Assembly (NCBI GenBank): GCA_035578905.1
Contig: JAQJVL010002213.1
Span: forward strand, 1 to 64,000
Direction: 5' to 3'
DNA length: 64,000 bases
From: Stictocephala bisonia
Lineage: Eukaryota > Arthropoda > Insecta > Hemiptera > Membracidae
Within the stretch, counting starts at the first letter, position 1, and each line of letters starts with the position of its first letter. Position numbers and translations under genes: made by a program. Shown here in pieces: positions 53,821 to 64,000 of the stretch. The notes below the pieces were generated by a model. It was not told the DNA's origin. It saw nothing but the letters and a program-made list of their open reading frames with translations, and ran no database searches.

Positions 53821-56027
53821 AAACTCAAAGATAGTAAGATTGAAACTCAAAGATCGCAAGTTTAAAACTCAAAGATTGCAAGATTGAAACTCAAAGATCG
53901 CTAGATTGAAACTCAAAGATCGCCAGAATGAATCCCAAAGATCGCAAGAATGAAACTAAAAGATCGCAAGATTCAAACTCAAAGATAGCAAGATTTTAAC
54001 TCAAAGATCGAAAGATTGAAACTTAAAGATTGCAATATTGAAACTCAAAGATCGCAAGATTGAAACTCAAAGATCGAAAGATAGAAACTCAAAGATGGCA
54101 AGATTGAAACTCAAAGATAGCAAGATTGAAACTCAAAGATTGCAAGATTCAAACTCAAAGATAGCAAGATTGAATCTCAAGATAGCAAGTTTGAAACTAA
54201 TAGAACGCAGGATTGAAACTCAAAGATCGCAAGATTGAAACTCAAAGATCGCAAGATTGAAACTCAAAGATCATAAGATTGAAACTCAAAGATCGCAAGA
54301 TTGAAACTCAAAGATCGCAAGATTGAAACTCGAAGATCGCAAGATTGAAATTCAAACATAGCAAGTTTGAAACTAAAAGATCGCAAGATTGAAACTCAAA
54401 GATCGCAAGATTGAAACTCAAACATCGAACGATTGAAACTCAATGATCGCAAGATTGAAACTCAAAGATCGCAAGATTGAAACTCAAAGATTGCAAGATT
54501 AAAACTCAAAGATAGCAAGATTGAAACTCAAAGATTGCAAGATTCAAACTCAAAGATAGCAAGATTGAATCTCAAGATAGCAAGTTTGAAACTAATAGAA
54601 CGCAGGATTGAAACTCAAAGATCGCAAGATTGAAACTCAAAGATCGCAAGATTGAAACTCAAAGATCATAAGATTGAAACTTAAAGATCGCAAGATTGAA
54701 ACTCAAAGATCGCAAGATTGAAACTCGAAGATCGCAAGATTGAAATTTAAACATAGCAAGTTTGAAACTCAAAGATCGCATGATTGAAACTCAAAAATCG
54801 CAAGATTGAAACTCAAAGATCACAAGATTGAAATTCAAAGATCGCAAGATTGAAACTCAAAGATCAAACGATTGAAGCTCAAAGATCACAAGTTTGAAAC
54901 TCAAAGATCACAAGATTGAAACTTAAAGATCGAAGGATTGAAACTCAAAGAATGCAGAATTGAAACTCAAAGATCGCAAGATTGAGACTCAAAGATCGCA
55001 TGATTGAAACTCAAAAATCGCAAGATTGAAACTCAAAGATCACAAGATTGAAATTCAAAGATCGCAAGATTGAAACTCAAAGATCAAACGATTGAATCTC
55101 AAAGATCGCAAGATTGAAACTCAAAGATCGCAAGATTGAAACTCAAAGATCGCAAGATTGAAACTCAAAGATCGCAAGATTGAAACTCAAAGATCGCAAG
55201 ATTTAAACTAAAAAATAGCAAGATTGAAACTCAAAGATCTCAAGATTGAAACTAAAAGATCGCAAGATTGAAAATCAAAGAACGCAAGAATGAGACCCAA
55301 AGATCGCAAGATTGAATTTCAAAGATCGAAGGATTGAAACTCAAAGAATGCAGGATTGAAACTCAAAGATCGCAAGATTGAAACTCAAAGATCGCAAGAT
55401 TGAAACCAAAAGATCACAAGATTAAAACTCAAATATCGCAAGATTAAAACTCAAAGATCGCAAGATTGAAACTTAGAGATTGCAAGATTGAAACTCAAAA
55501 ATCGCGAAATTGAAACTCAAAGATCGCAAGATTGAAACTCAAAGATAGCAAGATTGAACCACAAAGATCGCAAGTTTAAAACTCAAAGATCGCAAAATTG
55601 AAACTCAAAGATGGCAAGATTGATACTCAAAGATCGCAAGACTGAAACTCAAAGATCGCAAGATTTAAAATTAAAGATTGCAAGATTGAAACTCAAAGAT
55701 CGCAAGATTTAAACTCAAAGATAGCAAGATTGAGACTCAAAGATAGCAAGTTTGAAACTCAAAGATCGTATGATTAAAACTCAAAAATCGCAAGATTTAA
55801 ACTCAAAGATCACAAGATTGAAACTCAAAGATCGCAAGATTGACACTCAAAGATCGCAAAATTGATACTCAAAGATCGCAAGATTGAAACTCAAAAATGG
55901 CAAGATTGAAACTCAAAGATTGCAAGATTCAAACTCAAAGATAGCAAAATTGAATCTCAAAGATAGCAAGTTTGAAACTAAAAGATCGCAAGATTGAAAC
56001 TCAAAGATCGCAAGATTGAAACTCAAA
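53821..56027 (+). repeat. 22-bp satellite array with a 395-bp local duplication
   Basis: The AATCTCAAGATAGC and CTAATAGAACGCAGG variants occur at about 54,197 and again at 54,592, 395 bp (18 x 22 - 1) apart, each followed by GATCATAAGATTG and CTCGAAG. From about 54,770 to 56,000 the block matches 24.05-25.4 kb (AATGCAGAATTG at 54,950, GAGACCCAAAG, TGATACTC). No gene is present. Confidence 0.88.
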
Positions 56028-57410
56028 GATCACAAGATTGAAACTCAAAGATCGCAAGATTGAAACTCAAAGATCGCAAGATTGAAACTCGAAGATCGCA
56101 AGATTGAAATTAAAAGATAGCAAGTTTGAAACTAAAAGATCGCAAGAGTGAAACTCAAAGATCGCATGATTGAAACTCAAAGATCGCAAGATTAAAACTC
56201 ATAGATGGCAAGATTGAAATTCAAAGATCGCCATATTGAAACTCAAAGATCGCAAGAATAAAACTCAAAGATGGCAAGATTTAAACTCAATTCGCAAGAT
56301 TAAAACTCAAAGATGGCAAGATTGAAACTCAAAGATCGCAGGATTGAACCTCAAAGATCGCAAGAATTAAACTCAAAGATCGCAAGATTGAAACTCAATG
56401 ATCGCATGATTGAAACTCAAAGATCGCATGATTAAAACTCAAAAATCGCAAGATTGAAACTCAAAGATCACAAGATTGAAATTCAAAGATCGCAAGATTG
56501 AAACTCAAAGATCGAACGATTGAAACTCAAAGATCACAAGATTGAAACTCAAAGATCGCAAGATTGACACTCAAAGATCGCAAGATTGAAACTTAAAGAT
56601 CGCAAGATTGAAACCCAAAGATCGCAAAATTGAAACTCAAAGATCGCAAGATTGAAACTCAAAATGTCAAGATTGAAACTCAAAGATTGCAAGATTCACA
56701 CTCAAAGATAGCAAGATTGAATCTCAAAGATTGCAAGATTAAAACTTAAAGATTGCAAGATTGAAACTCAAAGATCGCAAGATTAAAAGTCAAAGATCGA
56801 ACGATTGAAACTCAAAGATCGCAAGATTGAAACTCAAACATCGAACGATTGAAACTCAAGGATCGCAAGATTGAAACTCAAAGATCGCAAGATTGAAACT
56901 CAAAGATTGCAAGATTAAAACTCAAAGATCGCAAGATTGAAACTCAAAGATCGCAAGATTGAAACTCTAAGATCGCAAGATTGAAACTCAAAGATCGCAA
57001 GATTTAAACTCAAAGATCGCAAGATTGAAACTTAAAGATAGCAAGATTGAAACTCAAAGATCGCAAGATTGAAACTCAAAGATCGCAAGATTGAAACCAA
57101 AAGATCACAAGATTAAAACTCAAATATCGCAAGATTGAAACTCAAAGATCGCAAGATTGAAACTCAAAGATTGCAAGATTGAAACTCAAAGATAGCAAGA
57201 TTGAACCACAAAGATCGCAAGTTTAAAACTCAAAGATCGCAAAATTAAAACTCAAAGATGGCAAGATTGAAACTCAAAGATCGCAAGACTGAAACTCAAA
57301 GATCGTAAGATTTAAAATCAAAGATTGCAAGATTGAATCTCAAAGATCGCAAGATTTAAACTCAAAGATAGCAAGATTGAAACTCAAAGATAGCAAGTTT
57401 GAAACTCAAA
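56028..57410 (+). repeat. 1,383-bp tandem duplication, first copy
   Basis: The unit starts at GATCACAAGATTGAAACTC. Distinctive variants recur 1,383 bp later: CATAGATGG at 56,200 and 57,583, TGATCGCATG at 56,399 and 57,782, and CTCTAAGATC at about 56,967 and 58,350. 1,383 is 63 x 22 - 3. The two copies are nearly identical by eye. Confidence 0.9.
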
Positions 57411-58793
57411 GATCACAAGATTGAAACTCAAAGATCGCAAGATTGAAACTCAAAGATCGCAAGATTGAAACTCGAAGATCGCAAGATTGAAATTAAAAGA
57501 TAGCAAGTTTGAAACTAAAAGATCGCAAGATTGAAACTCAAAGATCGCATGATTGAAACTCAAAGATCGCAAGATTAAAACTCATAGATGGCAAGATTGA
57601 AATTCAAAGATCGCCATATTGAAACTCAAAGATCGCAAGAATAAAACTCAAAGATGGCAAGATTTAAACTCAATTCGCAAGATTAAAACTCAAAGATGGC
57701 AAGATTGAAACTCAAAGATCGCAGGATTGAACCTCAAAGATCGCAAGAATTAAACTCAAAGATCGCAAGATTGAAACTCAATGATCGCATGATTGAAACT
57801 CAAAGATCGCATGATTAAAACTCAAAAATCGCAAGATTGAAACTCAAAGATCACAAGATTGAAATTCAAAGATCGCAAGATTGAAACTCAAAGATCGAAC
57901 GATTGAAACTCAAAGATCACAAGATTGAAACTCAAAGATCGCAAGATTGAAACTCAAAGATCGCAAGATTGAAACTCAAAGATCGCAAGATTGAAACCCA
58001 AAGATCGCAAAATTGAAACTCAAAGATCGCAAGATTGAAACTCAAAATGTCAAGATTGAAACTCAAAGATTGCAAGATTCACACTCAAAGATAGCAAGAT
58101 TCAATCTCAAAGATTGCAAGATTAAAACTTAAAGATTGCAAGATTGAAACTCAAAGATCGCAAGATTAAAAGTCAAAGATCGAACGATTGAAACTCAAAG
58201 ATCGCAAGATTGAAACTCAAACATCGAACGATTGAAACTCAAGGATCGCAAGATTGAAACTCAAAGATCGCAAGATTGAAACTCAAAGATTGCAAGATTA
58301 AAACTCAAAGATCGCAAGATTGAAACTCAAAGATCGCAAGATTGAAACTCTAAGATCGCAAGATTGAAACTCAAAGATCGCAAGATTTAAACTCAAAGAT
58401 CGCAAGATTGAAACTTAAAGATAGCAAGATTGAAACTCAAAGATCGCAAGATTGAAACTCAAAGATCGCAAGATTGAAACCAAAAGATCACAAGATTAAA
58501 ACTCAAATATCGCAAGATTGAAACTCAAAGATCGCAAGATTGAAACTCAAAGATTGCAAGATTGAAACTCAAAGATAGCAAGATTGAACCACAAAGATCG
58601 CAAGTTTAAAACTCAAAGATCGCAAAATTAAAACTCAAAGATGGCAAGATTGAAACTCAAAGATCGCAAGACTGAAACTCAAAGATCGTAAGATTTAAAA
58701 TCAAAGATTGCAAGATTGAATCTCAAAGATCGCAAGATTTAAACTCAAAGATAGCAAGATTGAAACTCAAAGATAGCAAGTTTGAAACTCAAA
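57411..58793 (+). repeat. 1,383-bp tandem duplication, second copy
   Basis: This abuts the first copy at the GATCACAAG monomer and ends at GTTTGAAACTCAAA, after which GATCGCATG follows instead of GATCACAAG. Private differences are few, for example GATTCAATCTC near 58,098 for GATTGAATCTC near 56,715. Confidence 0.9.
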
Positions 58794-59210
58794 GATCGCA
58801 TGATTGAAACTCAAAAATCGCAAGATTGAAACTCAAAGATCACAAGATTGAAATTCAAAGATCGCAAGATTGAAACTCAAAGATAGCAAGATTGAACCAC
58901 AAAGATCGCAAGTTTAAAACTCAAAGATCGTAAGATTCAAACTCAAAGATCACAAGATTGAAACTCAAAGATCGCAAGAATGAATCCCAAAGATCGCAAG
59001 AAGGAAAATAAAAGATCGCAATATTGAATCTCAAAGAATGCAAGATTGAAACTCAAAGGTCACAAGATTAAACCTCAAATATCGCAGGATTGAACTCAAA
59101 GATCGCAAGATTGAATCTTAAAGATTGCAAGATTGAAACTCAAAGATCGCAGGATTGAAACTCAAAGATCGAACGATTGAAACTCAAAGATCGCAAGACT
59201 GAAACTCAAA
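58794..59210 (+). repeat. 22-bp satellite, 3' part of an HOR unit
   Basis: This carries the ordered pre-marker variants (GAACCACAAAG, AATGAATCCC, AAGGAAAATAAAAG, AACCTCAAATATCGCAGG) and ends at the GATCAAGATTG marker at 59,211. AAGGAAAATAAAAG is a local form of the AATGAAAAGAAAAG marker, shared only with 61.15 kb. Confidence 0.88.
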
Positions 59211-61362
59211 GATCAAGATTGAATCTCAAAGATCGCAAGATTGAAACTCAAAGATTGCAAGATTGAAACTCAAAGATCGCAAGATTGAAACTCAAAAATG
59301 GCAAGATTGAAACTCAAAGATTGCAAGATTCAAACTCAAAGATAGCAAGATATTAACTCAAAGATTGAAAGATTGGAACTTAAAGATTGCAATATTGAAA
59401 CTCAAAGATCGCAAGATTGAAACTCAAAGATCGAAAGATAGAAACTCAAAGATGGCAAGATTGAGACTCAAAGATAGCAGGATTGGAACTCAAATATCGC
59501 AAGATGAATACTTAAAGATCGCAAGATTGAAACTCAAAGATCGCAAGAATGAAACCCAAAGATCGCAAGATTGAAACTCCAAGATGGCAAGATTAAAACT
59601 CAAAGATCGCAAGATTGAAACAAAAATATCGCAAGATTGAAATTCAAAGATCGCAAGATTGAAATTCAAAGATCGCAAGATTGAAACTCAAAGATCTCAA
59701 GATTGAAACTCAAAGATCGCAAGATTGAAACTCAAAGATCGCAAGACTTAAACCAAAAAATAGCAAGATTGAAACTAAAAGATCTCAAGATTGAAACTAA
59801 AAGATCGCAAGATTGAAACTCAAAGATCGCAAGATTAAAACTTAAAGATAGCAAGATTGAAACTCAAAGATCGCAAGATTGAAACTCAAAGATCACAAGT
59901 TTGAAACCAAAAGATTACAAGATTAAAACTCAAATATCGCAAGATTAAAACTCAAAGATCGCAAGATTAAAATTTAGAAATCGCAAGAATGAAACTCAAA
60001 GAACGAACGATTGAAACTCAAAGATCGCAAGATTGAAACTCAAAGATCGCAAGAATTAAACTCAAAGATCGCAAGATTGAAACTCAAAGATCGCATGATT
60101 GAAACTCAAAGATCGCAAGATTGAAACTCAAAGATAGCAAGATTGAAACTCAAAGATAGCAAGTTTGAAACTCAAAGATCGCATGATTGAAACTCAAAAA
60201 TCGCAAGATTGAAACTCAAAGATCACAAGATTGAAATTCAAAGATCGCAAGATTGAAACTTAAAGATCGAACTATTGAAACTCAAAGATCGCAAGATTGA
60301 AACTCAAAGGTCGCAAGATTGCAACTCAAAGATCGCAAGATTAAAACTCAAAGATCGCAAGATTGGAACTCAAAGATCGCAAAATTAAAACTCAAAGATC
60401 GCAAGATTGAAACTCAAAATGTCAAGATTGAAACTCAAAGATTGCAAGATTCAAACTCAAAGATAGCAAGATTGAATCTCAAAGATTGCAAGATTGAAAC
60501 TTAAAGATTGCAAGATTGAAACTCAAAGATCGCAAGATTAAAACTCAAAGATCGAACGATTGAAACTCAAAGATCGCAAGATTGAAACTCAAAGATCGAA
60601 CGATTGAAACTCAAGGATCGCAAGATTGAAACTCAAAGATCGCAAGATTGAAACTCAAAGATCGCAAGAATTAAACTTAAAGATCGCAAGATTGAAACTC
60701 AAAGATCGCAAGATTGAACTTCAAAGATAGCAAGATTGAACCACAAAGATCGCAAGTTTAAAACTCAAAGATCGCAAAATTAAAACTCAAAGATGGCAAG
60801 ATTGAAACTCAAAGATCGCAAGACTAAAACTCAAAGATCGTAAGATTTAAAATCAAAGATTGCAAGATTGAATCTCAAATATCGCAAGATTTAAACTCAA
60901 AGATAGCAAGATTGAAACTCAAAGATAGCAAGTTTGAAACTCAAAGATCACAGGATTGAAACTCAAAAATCGCAAGATTGAAACTCAAAGATCACAAGAT
61001 TGAAATTCAAAGATCGCAAGATTGAAACTCAAAGATAGCAAGATTGAACCACAAAGATCGCAAGTTTAAAACTCAAAGATCGCAAGATTCAAACTCAAAG
61101 ATCACAAGATTGAAACTCAAAGATCGCAAGAATGAATCCCAAAGATCGCAAGAAGGAAAATAAAAGATCGCAATATTGAATCTCAAAGAATGCAAGATTG
61201 AAACTCAAAGGTCACAAGATTAAACCTCAAATATCGCAGGATTGAACTCAAAGATCGCAAGATTGAATCTTAAAGATTGCAAGATTGAAACTCAAAGATC
61301 GCAGGATTGAAACTCAAAGATCGAACGATTGAAACTCAAAGATCGCAAGACTGAAACTCAAA
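59211..61362 (+). repeat. Higher-order repeat unit, 2,152 bp (98 monomers)
   Basis: Marker to marker is 2,152 bp, which is 98 x 22 - 4, keeping the same four missing bases as the 2,570-bp form. It is 418 bp (exactly 19 x 22) shorter than that form. The missing block is the one holding GAAACCAAAAGATCAC, TAAAATATCGC and GAAATTAAAAAATCGC. Local private variants include GATGAATAC, CTCAAAGGTCGC and GATTGCAACTC. Confidence 0.9.
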
Positions 61363-63020
61363 GATCAAGATTGAATCTCAAAGATCGCAAGATTGAAACT
61401 CAAAGATTGCAAGATTGAAACTCAAAGATCGCAAGATTGAAACTCAAAAATGGCAAGATTGAAACTCAAAGATTGCAAGATTCAAACTCAAAGATAGCAA
61501 GATATTAACTCAAAGATTGAAAGATTGGAACTTAAAGATTGCAATATTGAAACTCAAAGATCGCAAGATTGAAACTCAAAGATCGAAAGATAGAAACTCA
61601 AAGATGGCAAGATTGAGACTCAAAGATAGCAGGATTGGAACTCAAATATCGCAAGATGAATACTTAAAGATCGCAAGATTGAAACTCAAAGATCGCAAGA
61701 ATGAAACCCAAAGATCGCAAGATTGAAACTCCAAGATGGCAAGATTAAAACTCAAAGATCGCAAGATTAAAACAAAAATATCGCAAGATTGAAATTCAAA
61801 GATCGCAAGATTGAAATTCAAAGATCGCAAGATTGAAACTCAAAGATCTCAAGATTGAAACTCAAAGATCGCAAGATTGAAACTCAAAGATCGCAAGACT
61901 TAAACCAAAAAATAGCAAGATTGAAACTAAAAGATCTCAAGATTGAAACTAAAAGATCGCAAGATTGAAACTCAAAGATCGCAAGATTAAAACTTAAAGA
62001 TAGCAAGATTGAAACTCAAAGATCGCAAGATTGAAACTCAAAGATCACAAGTTTGAAACCAAAAGATTACAAGATTAAAACTCAAATATCGCAAGATTAA
62101 AACTCAAAGATCGCAAGATTAAAATTTAGAAATCGCAAGAATGAAACTCAAAGATCGAACGATTGAAACTCAAAGATCGCAAGATTGAAACTCAAAGATC
62201 GCAAGATTAAACTCAAAGATCGCAAGATTGAAACTCAAAGATCGCAAGATTGAAACTCAAAGATCGCAAGATTGAAACTCAAAGATAGCAAGATTGAAAC
62301 TCAAAGATAGCAAGATTGAAACTCAAAGATAGCATGATTGAAACTCAAAAATCGCAAGATTGAAACTCAAAGATCACAAGATTGAAATTCAAAGATCGCA
62401 AGATTGAAACTTAAAGATCGAACTATTGAAACTCAAAGATCGCAAGATTGAAACTCAAAGGTCGCAAGATTGCAACTCAAAGATCGCAAGATTAAAACTC
62501 AAAGATCGCAAGATTGGAACTCAAAGATCGCAAAATTAAAACTCAAAGATCGCAAGATTGAAACTCAAAATGTCAAGATTGAAACTCAAAGATTGCAAGA
62601 TTCAAACTCAAAGATAGCAAGATTGAATCTCAAAGATTGCAAGATTGAAACTTAAAGATTGCAAGATTGAAACTCAAAGATCGCAAGATTAAAACTCAAA
62701 GATCGAACGATTGAAACTCAAAGATCGCAAGATTGAAACTCAAAGATCGCAAGATTGAAACTTAAAGATCGCAAGATTGAAACTCAAAGATCGCAAGATT
62801 GAAACTCAAAGATCGCAAGATTGAACCTCAAAGATAGCAAGATTGAACCACAAAGATCGCAAGTTTAAAACTCAAAGATCGCAAAATTAAAACTCAAAGA
62901 TGGCAAGATTGAAACTCAAAGATCGCAAGACTAAAACTCAAAGATCGTAAGATTTAAAATCAAAGATTGCAAGATTGAATCTCAAATATCGCAAGATTTA
63001 AACTCAAAGATAGCAAGATT
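61363..63020 (+). repeat. Partial higher-order repeat unit (2,152 type)
   Basis: This repeats the previous unit for about 1.65 kb with scattered differences: GATTAAACTC (one base lost) near 62,203 for GAATTAAACTC, and TCGAACGATTGAAACTCAAGG-type monomers missing near 62,745. It breaks off near 63,020-63,030. Confidence 0.88.
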
Positions 63021-64000
63021 GAAACTCAAAGATGGCAAGATTGAGACTCAAAGATCAGCAGGATTGAACTCAAAAATCGCAAGATTGAATACTTAAAGAT
63101 CGCAAGATTGAAACTCAAAGATCGCAAGAATGAAACCCAAAGATCGCAAGATTGAAACTCCAAGATGGCAAGATTAAAACTCAAAGATCGCAAGATTGAA
63201 ACAAAAATATCGCAAGATTGAAATTCAAAGATCGCAAGATTGAAATTAAAAAATGCAAGATTGAAACTCAAAGATCACAAGATTAAACCTCAAATATCGC
63301 AGGATTGAACTCAAAGATCGCAAGATTGAATCTTAAAGATTGCAAGATTGAAACTCAAAGATCGCAAGATTGAAACTGAAAGATCGAACGATTGAAACTC
63401 AAAGATCGCAAGATTGAAACTCAAAGATCGCAAGATTGAATCTTAAAGATCGCAAGATTGAAACTCAAGGATTGCAAGATTGAAACTCAAAGATCGCAAG
63501 ATTGAAACTCAAAAATGGCAAGATTGAAACTCAAAGATTGCAAGATTCAAATTTAAAGATAGCAAGATTTTAACTCAAAGATCGAAAGATTGAAACTTAA
63601 AGATTGCAATATTGAAACTCAAAGATCGCAAGATTGAAACTCAAAGATCGAAAGATAGAAACTCAAAGATGGCAAGATTGAAACTCAAAGATAGCAAGAT
63701 TGAAACTCAAAGATTGCAAGATTCAAACTCAAAGATAGCAAGATTAAATCTCAAGATAGCAAGTTTGAAACTAATAGAACGCAGGATTGAAACTCAAAGA
63801 TCGCAAGATTGAAACTCAAAGATCGCAAGATTGAAACTCAAAGATCATAAGATTGAAACTCAAAGATCGCAAGATTGAAACTCAAAGATCGCAAGATTGA
63901 AACTCGAAGATCGCAAGATTGAAATTCAAACATAGCAAGTTTGAAACTAAAAGATCGCAAGATTGAAACTCAAAGATCGCATGATTGAAACTCAAAGATC
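63021..64000 (+). repeat. 22-bp satellite array, mosaic of two blocks, running off the window
   Basis: At 63,028-63,245 a fragment of the HOR block with GAGACTC, AGCAGGATTG and GAAACAAAAATATCGC is inserted out of its normal order. From about 63,250 to the end the variant order is that of 27.2-27.95 kb; CTAATAGAAC is at 27,727 and 63,771. The array continues past the window. Confidence 0.88.

Noticed and set aside
1..64000. CRISPR array
   Set aside because: The 22-bp repeats abut with no spacers, are highly variable, run for tens of kilobases, and have no cas genes nearby.
1..64000. Plasmid or phage iterons (directly repeated about 22-bp sites of a replication origin)
   Set aside because: Iteron arrays have a handful of copies beside a rep gene. 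Here there are thousands of copies, higher-order structure and no replication gene.

Overview
This window is almost entirely satellite DNA. One 22-bp monomer is repeated head-to-tail on the + strand from position 1 to about 18,290 and again from about 22,131 to 64,000. The monomer begins AAGATTGAAACTCAAAGATC and ends with two more bases, G then C. It is A-rich (10 of 22 bases), about 36% GC, and carries one CpG and one GATC per copy. That amounts to roughly 2,500 monomers, and I saw no inverted block. I support no protein-coding gene, rRNA, tRNA, transposon or CRISPR array. The sequence looks like eukaryotic constitutive heterochromatin (centromeric, pericentromeric or subtelomeric). Nothing in it identifies the taxon.

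Above the 22-bp level there is clear higher-order repeat (HOR) structure, defined by diagnostic monomer variants. A long unit with a 6,878-bp period occupies 1-6,878 and recurs from 6,879. From about 31,560 onward there is a family of related HOR units: 2,570, 2,304 and 2,304 bp (31,885-39,062); 789, 2,569 and 2,570 bp plus a partial copy (46,081-53,820); and 2,152 bp plus a partial copy (59,211-63,020). Between these lie recent tandem duplications of 1,560 bp (40,246-43,365) and 1,383 bp (56,028-58,793), and older, less regular array. The HOR lengths equal whole numbers of 22-bp monomers minus the bases missing from a few marker monomers. For example, 2,304 = 105 x 22 - 6 and 2,570 = 117 x 22 - 4. 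The units therefore differ by gain or loss of blocks of whole monomers, as expected from unequal exchange or slippage.

The oddest part is 7.9-22.1 kb. Copy B of the long unit starts clean but gathers single-base insertions from about 8 kb. It becomes visibly corrupted after about 10.8 kb and 12 kb, and the repeat can hardly be recognised by 16-17.5 kb. It is followed by a C-rich, nearly G-free tract (18,291-19,800) and then by non-satellite sequence with two TG runs (19,801-22,130). Clean satellite returns abruptly at about 22,131, with a short error-rich lead-in. A separate 475-bp patch at 44,461-44,935 shows deletions and extra A runs. The gradient fits low-quality or unpolished long-read sequence better than biological decay, although a genuine non-satellite island at 18.3-22.1 kb cannot be excluded.

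The scattered 60-100 residue open frames in the satellite are by-products of the repeat. Because 22 is not divisible by 3, every frame cycles through all three phases every 66 bp, giving a 22-residue peptide period. Each cycle contains one TGA unless a monomer variant removes it.
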